In this document: in pieces, positions 24,285-33,389 of the stretch
Position numbering within the stretch: the first letter of the stretch is position 1
How the letters are laid out: the number at the start of each line of letters is the position of its first letter
DNA from: Crossiella sp. SN42
Lineage (GTDB): Bacteria; Actinomycetota; Actinomycetes; Mycobacteriales; Pseudonocardiaceae
Assembly (NCBI RefSeq): GCF_023897065.1
Contig: NZ_JAMHIV010000004.1
Location: forward strand, 124,001-188,000
Reading direction: 5' to 3'
Length of the DNA: 64,000 bases
The notes under the pieces: model-generated
What the model saw: only the letters and a program-made list of their open reading frames with translations
Databases searched by the model: none
What the model was told of the DNA's origin: nothing
Program-made: the position numbers and the translations under genes

Positions 24285-25321
24285 TGGGCACAGTCAAAAC
24301 CGTTCTTGCGCAAGGGATATGGTCGGCGACGGGAGGGAAACACGCGCAGCAGCAACGACAACAGGCGCCGTGGTTCCGTTCCGCCTTGGACGATGACCAT
24401 CTGGCAGAGGCAGCACGCGACCTCGCCCGCGGTCGGTGGCAGCCGGCTCAGAAGCTGCTCAACCAGAACCGGACCCAGGACGTCAAGATCCACCGGCTAC
24501 AGGTGCTGGCGCAGGAAGGCTGCCGGTACAACACCGTCGAGCAGTGGGTGCAGCACACCGACGATCAGTCCGCCCACCTGCTCAAGATCTACACAGACGT
24601 CGCACGCGCGTTCCTGAAACCCGCGGACCATCAGCACATCACCGCGGCCTGGAGCCAATGCGAGAGTCATCTCCAGCACCACGGTCTCCTCGTGCAGATA
24701 GCGCAGCTCACGCTCGCGCGTGTCTTGCCGCAGGCGTGGCGGGAGCCGGCCACCGAACCGCTGCTCATCGACACCGTGTGGGCGCACTTCAAGAAACGCC
24801 TCGCTGAGCTGGCCGAGCCCGCGCGAGAGGAGTTCACCGAAGGCTACCGCCAGTATCTGGAGTACTACTCGCCACAGTGGCACGGCAGCGGCGATGAGAT
24901 GTCACGGGTCGCCCGCGAACTGTGCGACCGCGCCGCGCAGGGCTCGCCCCGGCATGTGTTGCCGCTGGTCGCCTTCTGCGAACAGCTCACCGCCTCCCAC
25001 CGCGAAGGCGGCCAGTCGGGGTTTCGGCGGGAAGCCGGAGCGCTGTGGAGGAAGTCCTCGGTGCGCCGCCGCGTCACTCGTGCGGTGGAGCAGTGGTGGC
25101 AGAAGCGAGCAGTCCACTATGCCACCGACGTTCGTGATGCCAACTATCTGGCCTATGGGCTGGTCCACACAGGACAGTACGAGCTGGCTTGGAAGGTGTT
25201 CGACTTCCTCGGCCCGTTCGCCATCGCGTGGCCGTGGGGAATGGACGACGACGATCCCGCCACCGCCTTCGAGGAACACCGCGAGCGCATGCGCGCCGAG
25301 GCAACCCGTCGCCAGCTCTAA
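24284..25321 (+). CDS. Helical DUF4034-like protein
   Basis: 345 residues; GTG start with a G-rich site five bases upstream. All-helical, with ARDLARGRWQPAQKLLNQNR near the start and YLEYYSPQWHGSGDEMSRVA in the middle, a pattern I associate with DUF4034-type TPR-like proteins of actinomycetes. C-terminal acidic WGMDDDD. Cytoplasmic. It belongs to the plus-strand cluster between the lipoprotein and the permease. Confidence 0.55.
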   Translation: MGTVKTVLAQGIWSATGGKHAQQQRQQAPWFRSALDDDHLAEAARDLARGRWQPAQKLLNQNRTQDVKIHRLQVLAQEGCRYNTVEQWVQHTDDQSAHLLKIYTDVARAFLKPADHQHITAAWSQCESHLQHHGLLVQIAQLTLARVLPQAWREPATEPLLIDTVWAHFKKRLAELAEPAREEFTEGYRQYLEYYSPQWHGSGDEMSRVARELCDRAAQGSPRHVLPLVAFCEQLTASHREGGQSGFRREAGALWRKSSVRRRVTRAVEQWWQKRAVHYATDVRDANYLAYGLVHTGQYELAWKVFDFLGPFAIAWPWGMDDDDPATAFEEHRERMRAEATRRQL

Positions 25322-25384
25322 CCGCCACCGGATACCGCGGCCCCCAGCACCATTCCCGCCATCTACGGACCTGATGGAGTCGGC

Positions 25385-26860
25385 GTGTCTGTTCCCTCTA
25401 GCACAAGCTTCTCCTCCGACCTGCCACGCCGCAAGCTCGGCGGCCTGGCCGTTGTCGCTGTCGTCGTCTCGGCCTCAGCCCCGCTCACCGTCGCCGCCGG
25501 CGGCACGCCAGCCGCTTTCGCCTCCTCCGGCCTGCTGGGGCTGCCGTGGGTGTACCTGGCCGTCGGTGGACTCATCCTGCTCTTCAGCGTGGGCTACGGA
25601 GCGATGAGCCGCGATGTCGTCACCGGCGGCGGGATGTTCACCTACGTCGCCCTCGGCCTCGGCCCCGTCGCGGGGGTCGCAGCGGCGTTTACGGCCGTGC
25701 TGGGCTACAGCGCGATCCAGATCAGCGTCTACGGATTCCTCGGGGCGATGGCCTCCGAGCAACTGGCCAAGCTCGGCCTTCCAGAGTTCCCGTGGGTGAT
25801 CCCGGCCTTGGTGGTGGCCTTCTTCGTCCTGATCTGCGGAGTCTCGCGTATCGAGATCAACGCCCGCCTGCTCTCGGTCCTGCTGATCGCGGAATGTCTG
25901 CTCGTGGCAGCGTTCGTGGTCAGCGCGATGGTGAATCCGGCAAAACCGGGGACACTGCTGGTGGCGCTGTCGCCCTCAGCGATGGTCAGCGGGTCGTTCA
26001 CCGCGGCGCTGTGCCTGTCCGTGGCCGCCTACACCGGCGTGGAGTCAGCGGCACTGTATTCCGCGGAGTGCCGGAACCCGTCCCGGACAGTGGCACGGGC
26101 CACCTACGCGGCGATCGGCGCGATCACCATCGGCTACACGCTCATCGCCTGGGCGATGACGGCGGCAGCGGGAGCCGACAGCGTCGTCGACCAGACGCGG
26201 TCACTGGGCGCGGGCTTCCTGTTCAGTCTCGGCTCTGAGCGTCTGGGTTCCTGGTTCGGTGACGTCGGCCCGCTGATCTATCTCTCGTCCATGTTCGCCG
26301 CGCTCCTGGCGTTTTCGACCATGGTCGCCCGGTACCTCTACGCGCTGGGCCGGGAGCGGGTGCTGTGGTCGGCGCTGGGGCGCCAGAACAGCGAGACAGG
26401 AGCTCCTGTCGTGGGCGCGTTCGTGCAGTGCGTGACCTCCGCCAGCGTGGTCATCGTGTTCTGGGTTGCAGATCTGCACCCGGTGCAGCATCTGGCGGTG
26501 TGGACGGCTGGCCTGGGTGCGCTGGGCATCCTGCTGCTCATGGCGATGACCTCGGTCGCGGTGATCGTCTACTTCCGTCACCAGGTCACCTCGGTCAGCG
26601 TGTGGGCTCGCACGATCGCCCCGGCCTGTTCTGCTGTCGTGCTGGTCGTTCTGGCCTTGATCGTGCTGGTCAACTTCGACATCGTTCTGGGAGGGCACTC
26701 CGATCTGTGGTGGATCCCTCCGGTGCTGGTGTTCACCGTCTTCGTCGCAGGCATGGTCTGGGCAGGCTGGCTCAAACGCCACCGCCCAGAGGTCTATGAC
26801 CAGATCGGCAGTGGCGGCACGTCGCGCCGCACCGGCCCCGCCGGATTCCTGACTCACTAA
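25385..26860 (+). CDS. APC-family amino acid/amine permease
   Basis: 491 residues; GTG start with GGAG upstream. About twelve hydrophobic helices, beginning with VVAVVVSASAPLTVAAGGTP, the conserved APC first helix with its unwound Gly-containing motif. It should be a secondary transporter for an amino acid or amine. The copper amine oxidase follows 67 bases downstream, which suggests an amine substrate and uptake before oxidation. Confidence 0.85.
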   Translation: MSVPSSTSFSSDLPRRKLGGLAVVAVVVSASAPLTVAAGGTPAAFASSGLLGLPWVYLAVGGLILLFSVGYGAMSRDVVTGGGMFTYVALGLGPVAGVAAAFTAVLGYSAIQISVYGFLGAMASEQLAKLGLPEFPWVIPALVVAFFVLICGVSRIEINARLLSVLLIAECLLVAAFVVSAMVNPAKPGTLLVALSPSAMVSGSFTAALCLSVAAYTGVESAALYSAECRNPSRTVARATYAAIGAITIGYTLIAWAMTAAAGADSVVDQTRSLGAGFLFSLGSERLGSWFGDVGPLIYLSSMFAALLAFSTMVARYLYALGRERVLWSALGRQNSETGAPVVGAFVQCVTSASVVIVFWVADLHPVQHLAVWTAGLGALGILLLMAMTSVAVIVYFRHQVTSVSVWARTIAPACSAVVLVVLALIVLVNFDIVLGGHSDLWWIPPVLVFTVFVAGMVWAGWLKRHRPEVYDQIGSGGTSRRTGPAGFLTH

Positions 26861-26926
26861 GCCACACCGCGATCGTCTCAGCCGTCCTGTTCGCCCTACG
26901 GGATCACCATCGTCAGAGGACTACCG

Positions 26927-28867
26927 ATGCCTACCTCTCCGACTGCCGCCGTCTCTTCTCGGCACCCCGCCGATGCCCTGACCGAGCACGAGATCCGCAC
27001 GGTGCGCACGCTTGTCACGGCCGCTCACCCCGACCTGGACTTGAGCTTCCCGGTGATCGCGGCGGTGCCACCGAGCATGGACGACACCGCCGCTTTCCGC
27101 GCCGGGCATGACCTCGGGTTGCGCTGGGCCACGGTGACCGCATGGCAGGCCGCCACGGGTCAGACCTACGTCGGGGAGGTGTGTCTGACCCCGCCGCGCA
27201 TCACGAGCTGGGAGCTGCGGCCAGGCGTGCAGCCGGCCATCACCGGCGAAGAACTGCTGGCCCTCCAGGCAATCGTGACCTCCGACGAGCAAGCCGTGGC
27301 CGCACTGGAGCGCCACGGCATTACTGATCTGGAACTGCTGCAGTGCGATCCCTGGACCGCCGGCAATCTGCCGATCGAGGGCGTGGATCCCGCCCGGCGG
27401 ATCGTGCGGGCCACGCTCTACCAGCGTCACTTCCCCGAGGACAACGGCTACGCCCACCCGCTGCACCTGATCGTCACCGTTGACCTCGCACAGAAGACGG
27501 TGCTGCACATCGAGGACCCCGGCCCTGTGCCCATTCCTGCCGAGTGCGGCAACTACATCCCCGAACACGCCCCGCCGCCCCGGACCGACATCAGGCCTCT
27601 GGAGATCATCCAGCCTGAAGGCCCGAGTTTCACCGTCGACGATGGCGTGCTGACCTGGCACCGGTGGCAGGCGCACGTCGGCTTCCACCCGGTGGACGGG
27701 TTGGTCCTCAGTGATGTGTCCATTCAGGACGGTGACCGGCGCCGTCCGGTGCTGCACCACCTCGCGCTGGCCGAGATGGTCGTCCCCTACGGTGACCCCC
27801 ATCCGTTGCTGCGCTGGCGTAACGCTTTCGATGTGGGCGAGTACCACCTGGGCCGCCAGGCGAACTGCCTGCGCCTGGGCTGTGACTGTGTGGGCGAAAT
27901 CCTCTACCTCAACGCGGTCATCGCCGACTACGACGGGCAGCCTGAGGTGCTCCCGAACGCGATCTGCATTCACGAGGAGGACACCGGGCCGGCCTGGCGG
28001 CACAACAACTTCCGGTGGGAGGACCAGCCTGAAGTTCGGCGCGGTCGCCGCCTGGTGATCTCGTCGTGGTTCACCGTGGGCAACTACGAGTACAACATCG
28101 AGTACTCGCTGCATTACGACGGCCGGATCGAGTGCACCGTCAAGTTGGGCGGGATTGTCCAGACCAGGGCGCTGGTTGCTGGCGAGCCGGCCGGATACGG
28201 CGGTCGGATCGCACCAGCGTTGCTGGCGCCGATTCACCAGCATTTCTTCGTCTTTCGTCTCGTCCCGGAGATCGACGGTCCGTGCGTCACCGTGGACGAG
28301 GTCGACGTGGTGGCGGACCTACCGGGGCCCGATAACCCCTTGGGTAACGCATTCCGGGTCCGGGCCACGCTGATTGACTCCGAGGAGGTCTCTGGCCGGC
28401 TCGCCGATCCGGCCGCGGGAAGAGTGTGGCGGGTCAGCAGTGCGCACGCACTCAACGCCTACGGCGATCCCACCGCCTACACCCTGAACATCGCGCCCGC
28501 CCCTCGACTGCTCGCCGACCCGGAAAGTTCCGTGGCCGCCAGGGCCGCCTTTGCCACCAAGGATCTGTGGGTCACCCACCACAGCCTCGAGGAGTGGTAT
28601 CCCGCAGGCGAGTTTCCCAATCAGAGCAACGGCGGTGACGGTCTGCCCCGCTGGATCAGCCAGAAGCGCGATCTGGCGGGCACCGCGGTGACGATCTGGC
28701 CAGTGGTCGCAACGCTGCACTCCCCCACGCCCGAGGACTGGCCGGTGATGCCGATCGTGAAGACGGGATTCGAGTTCAAGCCGACCGGCTTCTTCAACCG
28801 GAATCTGATGCTTGATCTACCAGCTGGCAACAGCAGGGACGTCAACGCCCAGCGATCGTGTCACTAA
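26927..28867 (+). CDS. Copper amine oxidase (TPQ-dependent)
   Basis: 646 residues, full length for a bacterial copper amine oxidase, which converts primary amines to aldehydes with release of ammonia and H2O2. Key residues are visible: catalytic-base Asp302 in NAFDVGEY, the TPQ-precursor Tyr387 in VGNYEYNIEY, copper ligands His437 and His439 in PIHQHFFVF, and His598 before PEDWPVMP. GCDCVGEILYLN is the usual following segment. There is no signal peptide, so it should be cytoplasmic. Partner of the upstream APC permease. Confidence 0.93.
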   Translation: MPTSPTAAVSSRHPADALTEHEIRTVRTLVTAAHPDLDLSFPVIAAVPPSMDDTAAFRAGHDLGLRWATVTAWQAATGQTYVGEVCLTPPRITSWELRPGVQPAITGEELLALQAIVTSDEQAVAALERHGITDLELLQCDPWTAGNLPIEGVDPARRIVRATLYQRHFPEDNGYAHPLHLIVTVDLAQKTVLHIEDPGPVPIPAECGNYIPEHAPPPRTDIRPLEIIQPEGPSFTVDDGVLTWHRWQAHVGFHPVDGLVLSDVSIQDGDRRRPVLHHLALAEMVVPYGDPHPLLRWRNAFDVGEYHLGRQANCLRLGCDCVGEILYLNAVIADYDGQPEVLPNAICIHEEDTGPAWRHNNFRWEDQPEVRRGRRLVISSWFTVGNYEYNIEYSLHYDGRIECTVKLGGIVQTRALVAGEPAGYGGRIAPALLAPIHQHFFVFRLVPEIDGPCVTVDEVDVVADLPGPDNPLGNAFRVRATLIDSEEVSGRLADPAAGRVWRVSSAHALNAYGDPTAYTLNIAPAPRLLADPESSVAARAAFATKDLWVTHHSLEEWYPAGEFPNQSNGGDGLPRWISQKRDLAGTAVTIWPVVATLHSPTPEDWPVMPIVKTGFEFKPTGFFNRNLMLDLPAGNSRDVNAQRSCH

Positions 28868-29065
28868 CGGCTATGCGGCGGGCCGTCACTGCATAGCACA
28901 GGCGGCGGGCCCACACCTCGCTGCGACCACAGCACGGTGCTCGGCCTCGTCGTTGACCACCGCGTTCTCATCGCCGGTTCACGAGCGATCTTGCCGCCAC
29001 CGTTTCTGCGTGAGCCGTTCCCGTTGCAAGACAACAAGAATCACTCGACCGAAGGACTCTGCTCG

Positions 29066-29674
29066 ATGCCGCCCCTCCCGCCTTCGACGCCTGGCCTTCT
29101 CCGCGGGCTCTGGCACATCACCACAGGTGCGTGTGTAGCGCTCGCCCTGGCCGGATGTGCGCTCACCCCGCCCCACCCTGGAAATCCCCACGGCGCACCA
29201 CCCTGGAACCAGCCCGAACTGAACATCGAGCCGTTCAAATCAGGCCCAGACCTGTGCCGACTACTCACCGACCCGCAACTCGACGAACTCGGCATCACCG
29301 TCCCGGGCAAGTACGAGAACGACATCAGGTTCGGCCCGCTCTGCCGCTGGGACGCCTCCGAGACTCCAGCGAGAATCAACTTCACACTGGCCGTCACCAT
29401 AGAAGCAGGCGGCATCGATAACGTGTACCGCCGCAAAAATCAGGTCTATTCCTGGATGCCGCTCGAGATCTCCGGCTATCCGGCGGCGACCTACAGCGAT
29501 ACGCAGGTATCCGGCTGGTGCAAAGTAAGTGTAGGTGTCAGGAAAGACGCCTGGATCACACTCGGTGCGTACGTGCCAGGAGGGATCACACCTGGCACCG
29601 ACCACCTCACCCCCTGCCTGCGCGGCCCCTGGATCACCGAACGGGTCATGACCACCGTGAAAGGCCAGCGATAA
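29066..29674 (+). CDS. DUF3558-like lipoprotein, tandem copy 1
   Basis: 202 residues. Signal peptide with lipobox LAGC (VALALAGCALTPP). The mature region shares QPELNIEPF, LCRLL, YRRK and LEISGYPAA with the next gene, so the two are tandem duplicates. Predicted lipid-anchored on the outer face of the membrane. AAGGA precedes the ATG. The stop overlaps the next start. Confidence 0.75.
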   Translation: MPPLPPSTPGLLRGLWHITTGACVALALAGCALTPPHPGNPHGAPPWNQPELNIEPFKSGPDLCRLLTDPQLDELGITVPGKYENDIRFGPLCRWDASETPARINFTLAVTIEAGGIDNVYRRKNQVYSWMPLEISGYPAATYSDTQVSGWCKVSVGVRKDAWITLGAYVPGGITPGTDHLTPCLRGPWITERVMTTVKGQR

Positions 29675-30303
29675 TGTTCACGCAGAATCCACCTGACTCG
29701 CGCACATCCTCCCGGACAGCCGCCGCCGTCCTGGCCATCACGCTCCTGCTGGCCGGCTGCGCCGCGCCGCCGGAGTGCCCCCCAGCGCCCGTGACTTCCA
29801 GCGCGGTCCCCGCCGGCGCGGATCGAGCAGGCGCACCGCCAATCACCCAGCCCGAACTGGACATTAGGCCGTTCATCAAGGGGCCCTGCCGCCTGCTCAG
29901 CCGCCCGCAGCTCACTCAACTTGCCATCCCTGTCCAGGGTGAAGACGATTTCACGCTACTCGGCCTGGGTTGCGAATGGAATGCCACCGACACCCCGGCT
30001 GCGGCGAGCTTCTCCATGATTATCAATACTCACATCGAGATCGTCGAGCTGTACCGTCGCAAATCGTGGTACACGACATGGAAACCTGTGGAGATCTCCG
30101 GCTACCCAGCTGTGCACATGGGTGACACCGAAAACCTGGTCGGCGATTGCACAACAAGCGTCGCAGTGTCCAACATCGCGCTCGTCACCATCGACGTAAA
30201 CCTGAAAAGCGGTCGCTCGGCGCCGGTTGACTACAACAACCCCTGTCCACGTGCAGTCCCGGTACTTGAGGCGGTCATCGCCACGTTGTCGGCGCGCCGG
30301 TGA
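29674..30303 (+). CDS. DUF3558-like lipoprotein, tandem copy 2
   Basis: 209 residues; starts on the last A of the preceding TAA. Signal peptide VLAITLLLAGCAAPP with lipobox LAGC. Shares QPELDIRPF, CRLL, YRRK and VEISGYPAV with copy 1. Two conserved cysteines in the mature part could form a disulfide. Ligand unknown. Confidence 0.75.
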   Translation: MFTQNPPDSRTSSRTAAAVLAITLLLAGCAAPPECPPAPVTSSAVPAGADRAGAPPITQPELDIRPFIKGPCRLLSRPQLTQLAIPVQGEDDFTLLGLGCEWNATDTPAAASFSMIINTHIEIVELYRRKSWYTTWKPVEISGYPAVHMGDTENLVGDCTTSVAVSNIALVTIDVNLKSGRSAPVDYNNPCPRAVPVLEAVIATLSARR

Positions 30304-30525
30304 CGTCAACTCCAAGCCTGAACAGCCCTCCCGAGCACCAGCGGTGACGCTGCGAGCCTCCCGCTCAATCGCCTGGTTAGTGCCCACCCACTGCCCAGCG
30401 CGCCCCAGCCCCGGCCCGTGACGCTGAGCCGCTACCGCGCAGCGCACGCCCCCGACGGGTCCGCCGACGACCGTCCACTCCATCCGCGCTGATGCCGCAA
30501 GGCCCTGACCCCGTTGCAGGAAGGC

Positions 30526-31863
30526 ATGATCAGCACCACGTTTCTCCGCAACACCCTTGACCAGACACTGCAGCGAGCGCTTGTTTTCGATCCCCAGTTC
30601 CCGTACCTCTCGTCGTCGGCCGAGCAGCTGCGCAGCACTATCGGCACAGACGCTGAAGTGGCCTTGGCCCGCATTGAACAGTTGGCGGACTTGGCTCGCG
30701 GGGCATGCGCACACCGCGAGGATCTAGCCTCCACGATGGATGCGGCGTTCGCTCGCGGGGACCGCGCCTGGACGCTGGCCGCCCCCGTCGCGACCCGCCT
30801 CGACCGCAACCACGCCCTGGCACGGCTGCTCCAGGACAAACGCCGGTGTTTCGGCGCCATCCGCGAAGCGGATCGCCTGAAGGAATTTCAACTAGCCTGG
30901 GCACTGGTGGAGGCCCTTACCGGGGTGGCGCTCGTCCACGACCTTGGACCGGAGTGGCGGGAGATGCTCGAGCTGGGCATAGTCGCCGCCTCCGCCGACC
31001 ACCAGCCGCGCGCGGCCAGCGCCTTGCACGCGGCACTGGCATGGTCCCACCTGCACGACCACCCCCACCATCCCCAGCGAGACAAGGCGATCAGAGACCA
31101 CAGCGCGCACGCACGCACGTACGCACGCGAGGGTCGGGATGAGGCGGCCGAGGCCACCGCGCAGGACCTGCTCGCCCACCACGCCCACCACCGCGGCAAA
31201 CCCGAGGTAGCCGAAACACGCCACGCCAAGGCGATAGCGCTAGATGCCCGCCTCGGTGACCTCCGAGGCCTGACAGTGCACCTCCTGCACCGCGCGCAAC
31301 TCCGCCTGCGCCAGGGCCGCTTCACCGCCGCCGCTGACGACGCTGTCCTGACCGCCGCGGTCGCCGAGATCCTGGACGCCGATCACCTCACCGCCCAGGC
31401 GCTACTGGTGCAGGCCCAAGCCCAGTGGCACCTGCACGACCCGGGCAACCTGGGCGCTTCCGCAGCGGACATGGCCTGGGACATCCTGACCCAGCTCGGC
31501 GAGTCCCGGCATCTCGCGGTGGCCTGCGCGTGGACATCGTCCTGGTGGCGCCGCAACGGTCTAGGCCCCCGAAGCCACGACATGGCCAAGGAAGCGCGGA
31601 GACTGACGCGGGAGGGCTCCCCGCAGCGGCGGCAGATCGAGCAGATCCTGGCCGGGCCGCTGCCCGCTGCGTCGCACGAGGACCACGAGACCGCTGCCTT
31701 ACCGCGGTCGCAGGGACATCAGCCCAGGCCTGACAGCTTCAGCCTTCCCGAAGGCCCTTTGGCCGAGATCCTTACCGGTGCCGATCCCGCCAGGTTCGCT
31801 GCGGTCTTTCTACGGTTGGGGTCCTCGCCGGCCTCGCTCCATGATCGCCCGGACAACACGTGA
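30526..31863 (+). CDS. Helical-repeat (TPR-like) protein, copy 2
   Basis: 445 residues, paralogous along its whole length to the gene at 20772 (FDPQFPY/LNPQLPY, GDRAW, CFGAIREA, LAHHAH, HLLHRAQLRL). The ATG follows AGGAAGG. Last gene of the plus-strand cluster. Having a lipoprotein adjacent to each TPR copy suggests duplication of a module rather than of one gene. Confidence 0.72.
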   Translation: MISTTFLRNTLDQTLQRALVFDPQFPYLSSSAEQLRSTIGTDAEVALARIEQLADLARGACAHREDLASTMDAAFARGDRAWTLAAPVATRLDRNHALARLLQDKRRCFGAIREADRLKEFQLAWALVEALTGVALVHDLGPEWREMLELGIVAASADHQPRAASALHAALAWSHLHDHPHHPQRDKAIRDHSAHARTYAREGRDEAAEATAQDLLAHHAHHRGKPEVAETRHAKAIALDARLGDLRGLTVHLLHRAQLRLRQGRFTAAADDAVLTAAVAEILDADHLTAQALLVQAQAQWHLHDPGNLGASAADMAWDILTQLGESRHLAVACAWTSSWWRRNGLGPRSHDMAKEARRLTREGSPQRRQIEQILAGPLPAASHEDHETAALPRSQGHQPRPDSFSLPEGPLAEILTGADPARFAAVFLRLGSSPASLHDRPDNT

Positions 31864-32179
31864 GCCTCGACTGCCCACCACATGCCGCGTCCCGGCACGG
31901 TCAACACGCTGCCTGCATACCACCGGCTCAACCGATCTCCAGCACCATGCGACACGATAACAACTCCGACACTCCAAGAAGGGATCACCTTCCGTCGCAA
32001 CACCATCGAGTTGGCCGCTGACGCAGCAGGTCCAATCAGAGCACGAAGACAGTAGGGCGCGGCCTGCCGGACGGATTGACTGTGCTATAACCGTTACTCC
32101 GTGATGGGATGGGATGAGATGGGAGACAGCGGCGGCATCCGAAACCACACCTGAGCAACATGAAGGCACTGGGAACAGT
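31864..32179. other. Gene-free stretch with G-rich pentamer repeat
   Basis: 316 bases with lower GC than the flanks. At about 32101-32127 there is an imperfect TGGGA repeat (GATGGGATGGGATGAGATGG) just before the next gene. Three GGG runs plus a fourth G pair could fold as a G-quadruplex. No coding frame is supported. Confidence 0.45.
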
Positions 32180-32485
32180 ATGTCATATCAAAAACTGGAG
32201 GACGGTCGACTCCGCGTCAAGACGACCGAGTGGGGCTATATCGATGTATCCGAGACACTGTTTGGCGCCCGACTTTGCGAAACCCCTCTAACCAACGAAT
32301 TGATATACACTCGCGGATGGCAGTATATCGCGGATACTCGACACATGGCTCTTCAGTGCGCCCTCGAGGCCGCTTACAAGTGGGATGGCCGTCCCGATAG
32401 CGAGCCGAATGGTTGGGTCAAACAGGACGGTACAGGCTGGCGTCGCACCGACGGAAGTCCAGCCACGGAGTACTACCAAGACTGA
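32180..32485 (+). CDS. Hypothetical 101-residue protein, low-GC island
   Basis: ATG with GGGA upstream. The sequence has many Tyr, Trp and Thr (TEWGYIDVSETLFGARLCET) and codon use less G/C-biased than the surroundings, a sign of recent acquisition. No family recognised. Confidence 0.6.
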   Translation: MSYQKLEDGRLRVKTTEWGYIDVSETLFGARLCETPLTNELIYTRGWQYIADTRHMALQCALEAAYKWDGRPDSEPNGWVKQDGTGWRRTDGSPATEYYQD

Positions 32486-32636
32486 CCGCCATGACAAGTG
32501 CAGCACACCTACAAGCAGACTGACGGTCAATTGAGAGCAGCCGCACGCTTCGACGCAAGCATTCGCAGCTTTGACCAAGGTAAAGGATGACGAGGACCGA
32601 AGCGGGCGAGCCGGGCAATCCACATGGACACAACCG

Positions 32637-33164
32637 CTATCTCACCGTGGTCGACAGCCGCTTGCCAAGCGCCAACGTCGCTCTCCCAGGAAAGCCAAAG
32701 CGCAAAACAGCCGCGTCATCTAGATGAGAATCATGGAGAATCAGCGCCTTACCATGACGCGCCCTGAATCCCTTGACATAGTCTTCAGAGAACGCAACGC
32801 CCGCATAGGCAAGCCCGTTATCATACGCCCATGTTGGGTCATGCACGATTCCAGATTCGTCCAGGCACCACGCGTGAGACAGCACTACGCCAGCACTCAT
32901 CAGCGCGAAACCTTCTACATAGGCGATCCCATAACGACGGCTGTAGTCTGCGGCATTCGCAAAGCAGTACCGTTCGGGGCCCCTAGGACGCCCCTCAGGC
33001 AGAGGGGATCGGTGGCCCCAACTACCCAGCCTCAGTACCACATCTTCTGCGCAGCAAAATGTCCAGCCCGGCTCCGTGGCTTGCGCCTGCACTGACACTA
33101 CTGCGCTGAGCCACTCCGCGAGCATGGCACGAGCTGGGTCGTCCTCGGTCAGACTGGTCGTCAC
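32637..33164 (-). CDS. Protein with Cys-His-Asp peptidase/transglutaminase-like motifs
   Basis: About 175 residues (GTG 33164; 33182 is possible). The core contains YCFANAADYS (Cys), VLSHAWCLDES (His) and VHDPTWAYDN (Asp) in the order of a papain/transglutaminase-like triad, with YVEGFALM between. Small proteins of this pattern are widespread in bacteria with unknown substrates. Codon bias is moderate. Follows a 64-residue gene on the same strand. Confidence 0.6.
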   Translation of the reverse strand: MTTSLTEDDPARAMLAEWLSAVVSVQAQATEPGWTFCCAEDVVLRLGSWGHRSPLPEGRPRGPERYCFANAADYSRRYGIAYVEGFALMSAGVVLSHAWCLDESGIVHDPTWAYDNGLAYAGVAFSEDYVKGFRARHGKALILHDSHLDDAAVLRFGFPGRATLALGKRLSTTVR

Positions 33165-33171
33165 CAACTCA

Positions 33172-33366
33172 TTATGCCTCACGGGGCAGTTCGTGATGCG
33201 CGCATTGGAACCTGACCCCGTACCACAAATCGCGCAACAACGGATAGTCTGCGCGCAGCCCGCGGCTGACGCTATTGACCAACTCGGGTACAACAGGATT
33301 CGCCAGGGGCGAGAATCGACTTCGGTCCCGATGGGCTAAACTAGGATAACACGCCTTAAAATCCAC
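33172..33366 (-). CDS. Hypothetical 64-residue protein
   Basis: Short minus-strand frame (GTG start) containing VNSVSRGLRADYPLLRDLWY, ending next to the start of the Cys-His-Asp gene. Intergenic spacing is zero to slightly overlapping, consistent with one operon. Weak codon bias, moderate confidence. Confidence 0.45.
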   Translation of the reverse strand: MDFKACYPSLAHRDRSRFSPLANPVVPELVNSVSRGLRADYPLLRDLWYGVRFQCAHHELPREA

Positions 33367-33389
33367 TAGTCACACCTCATGGAGAATCG

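Noticed and set aside
26921-28243. 440-codon minus-strand frame opposite the copper amine oxidase
   Set aside because: The plus strand carries an unmistakable copper amine oxidase; the antisense frame is a G/C-bias artefact.
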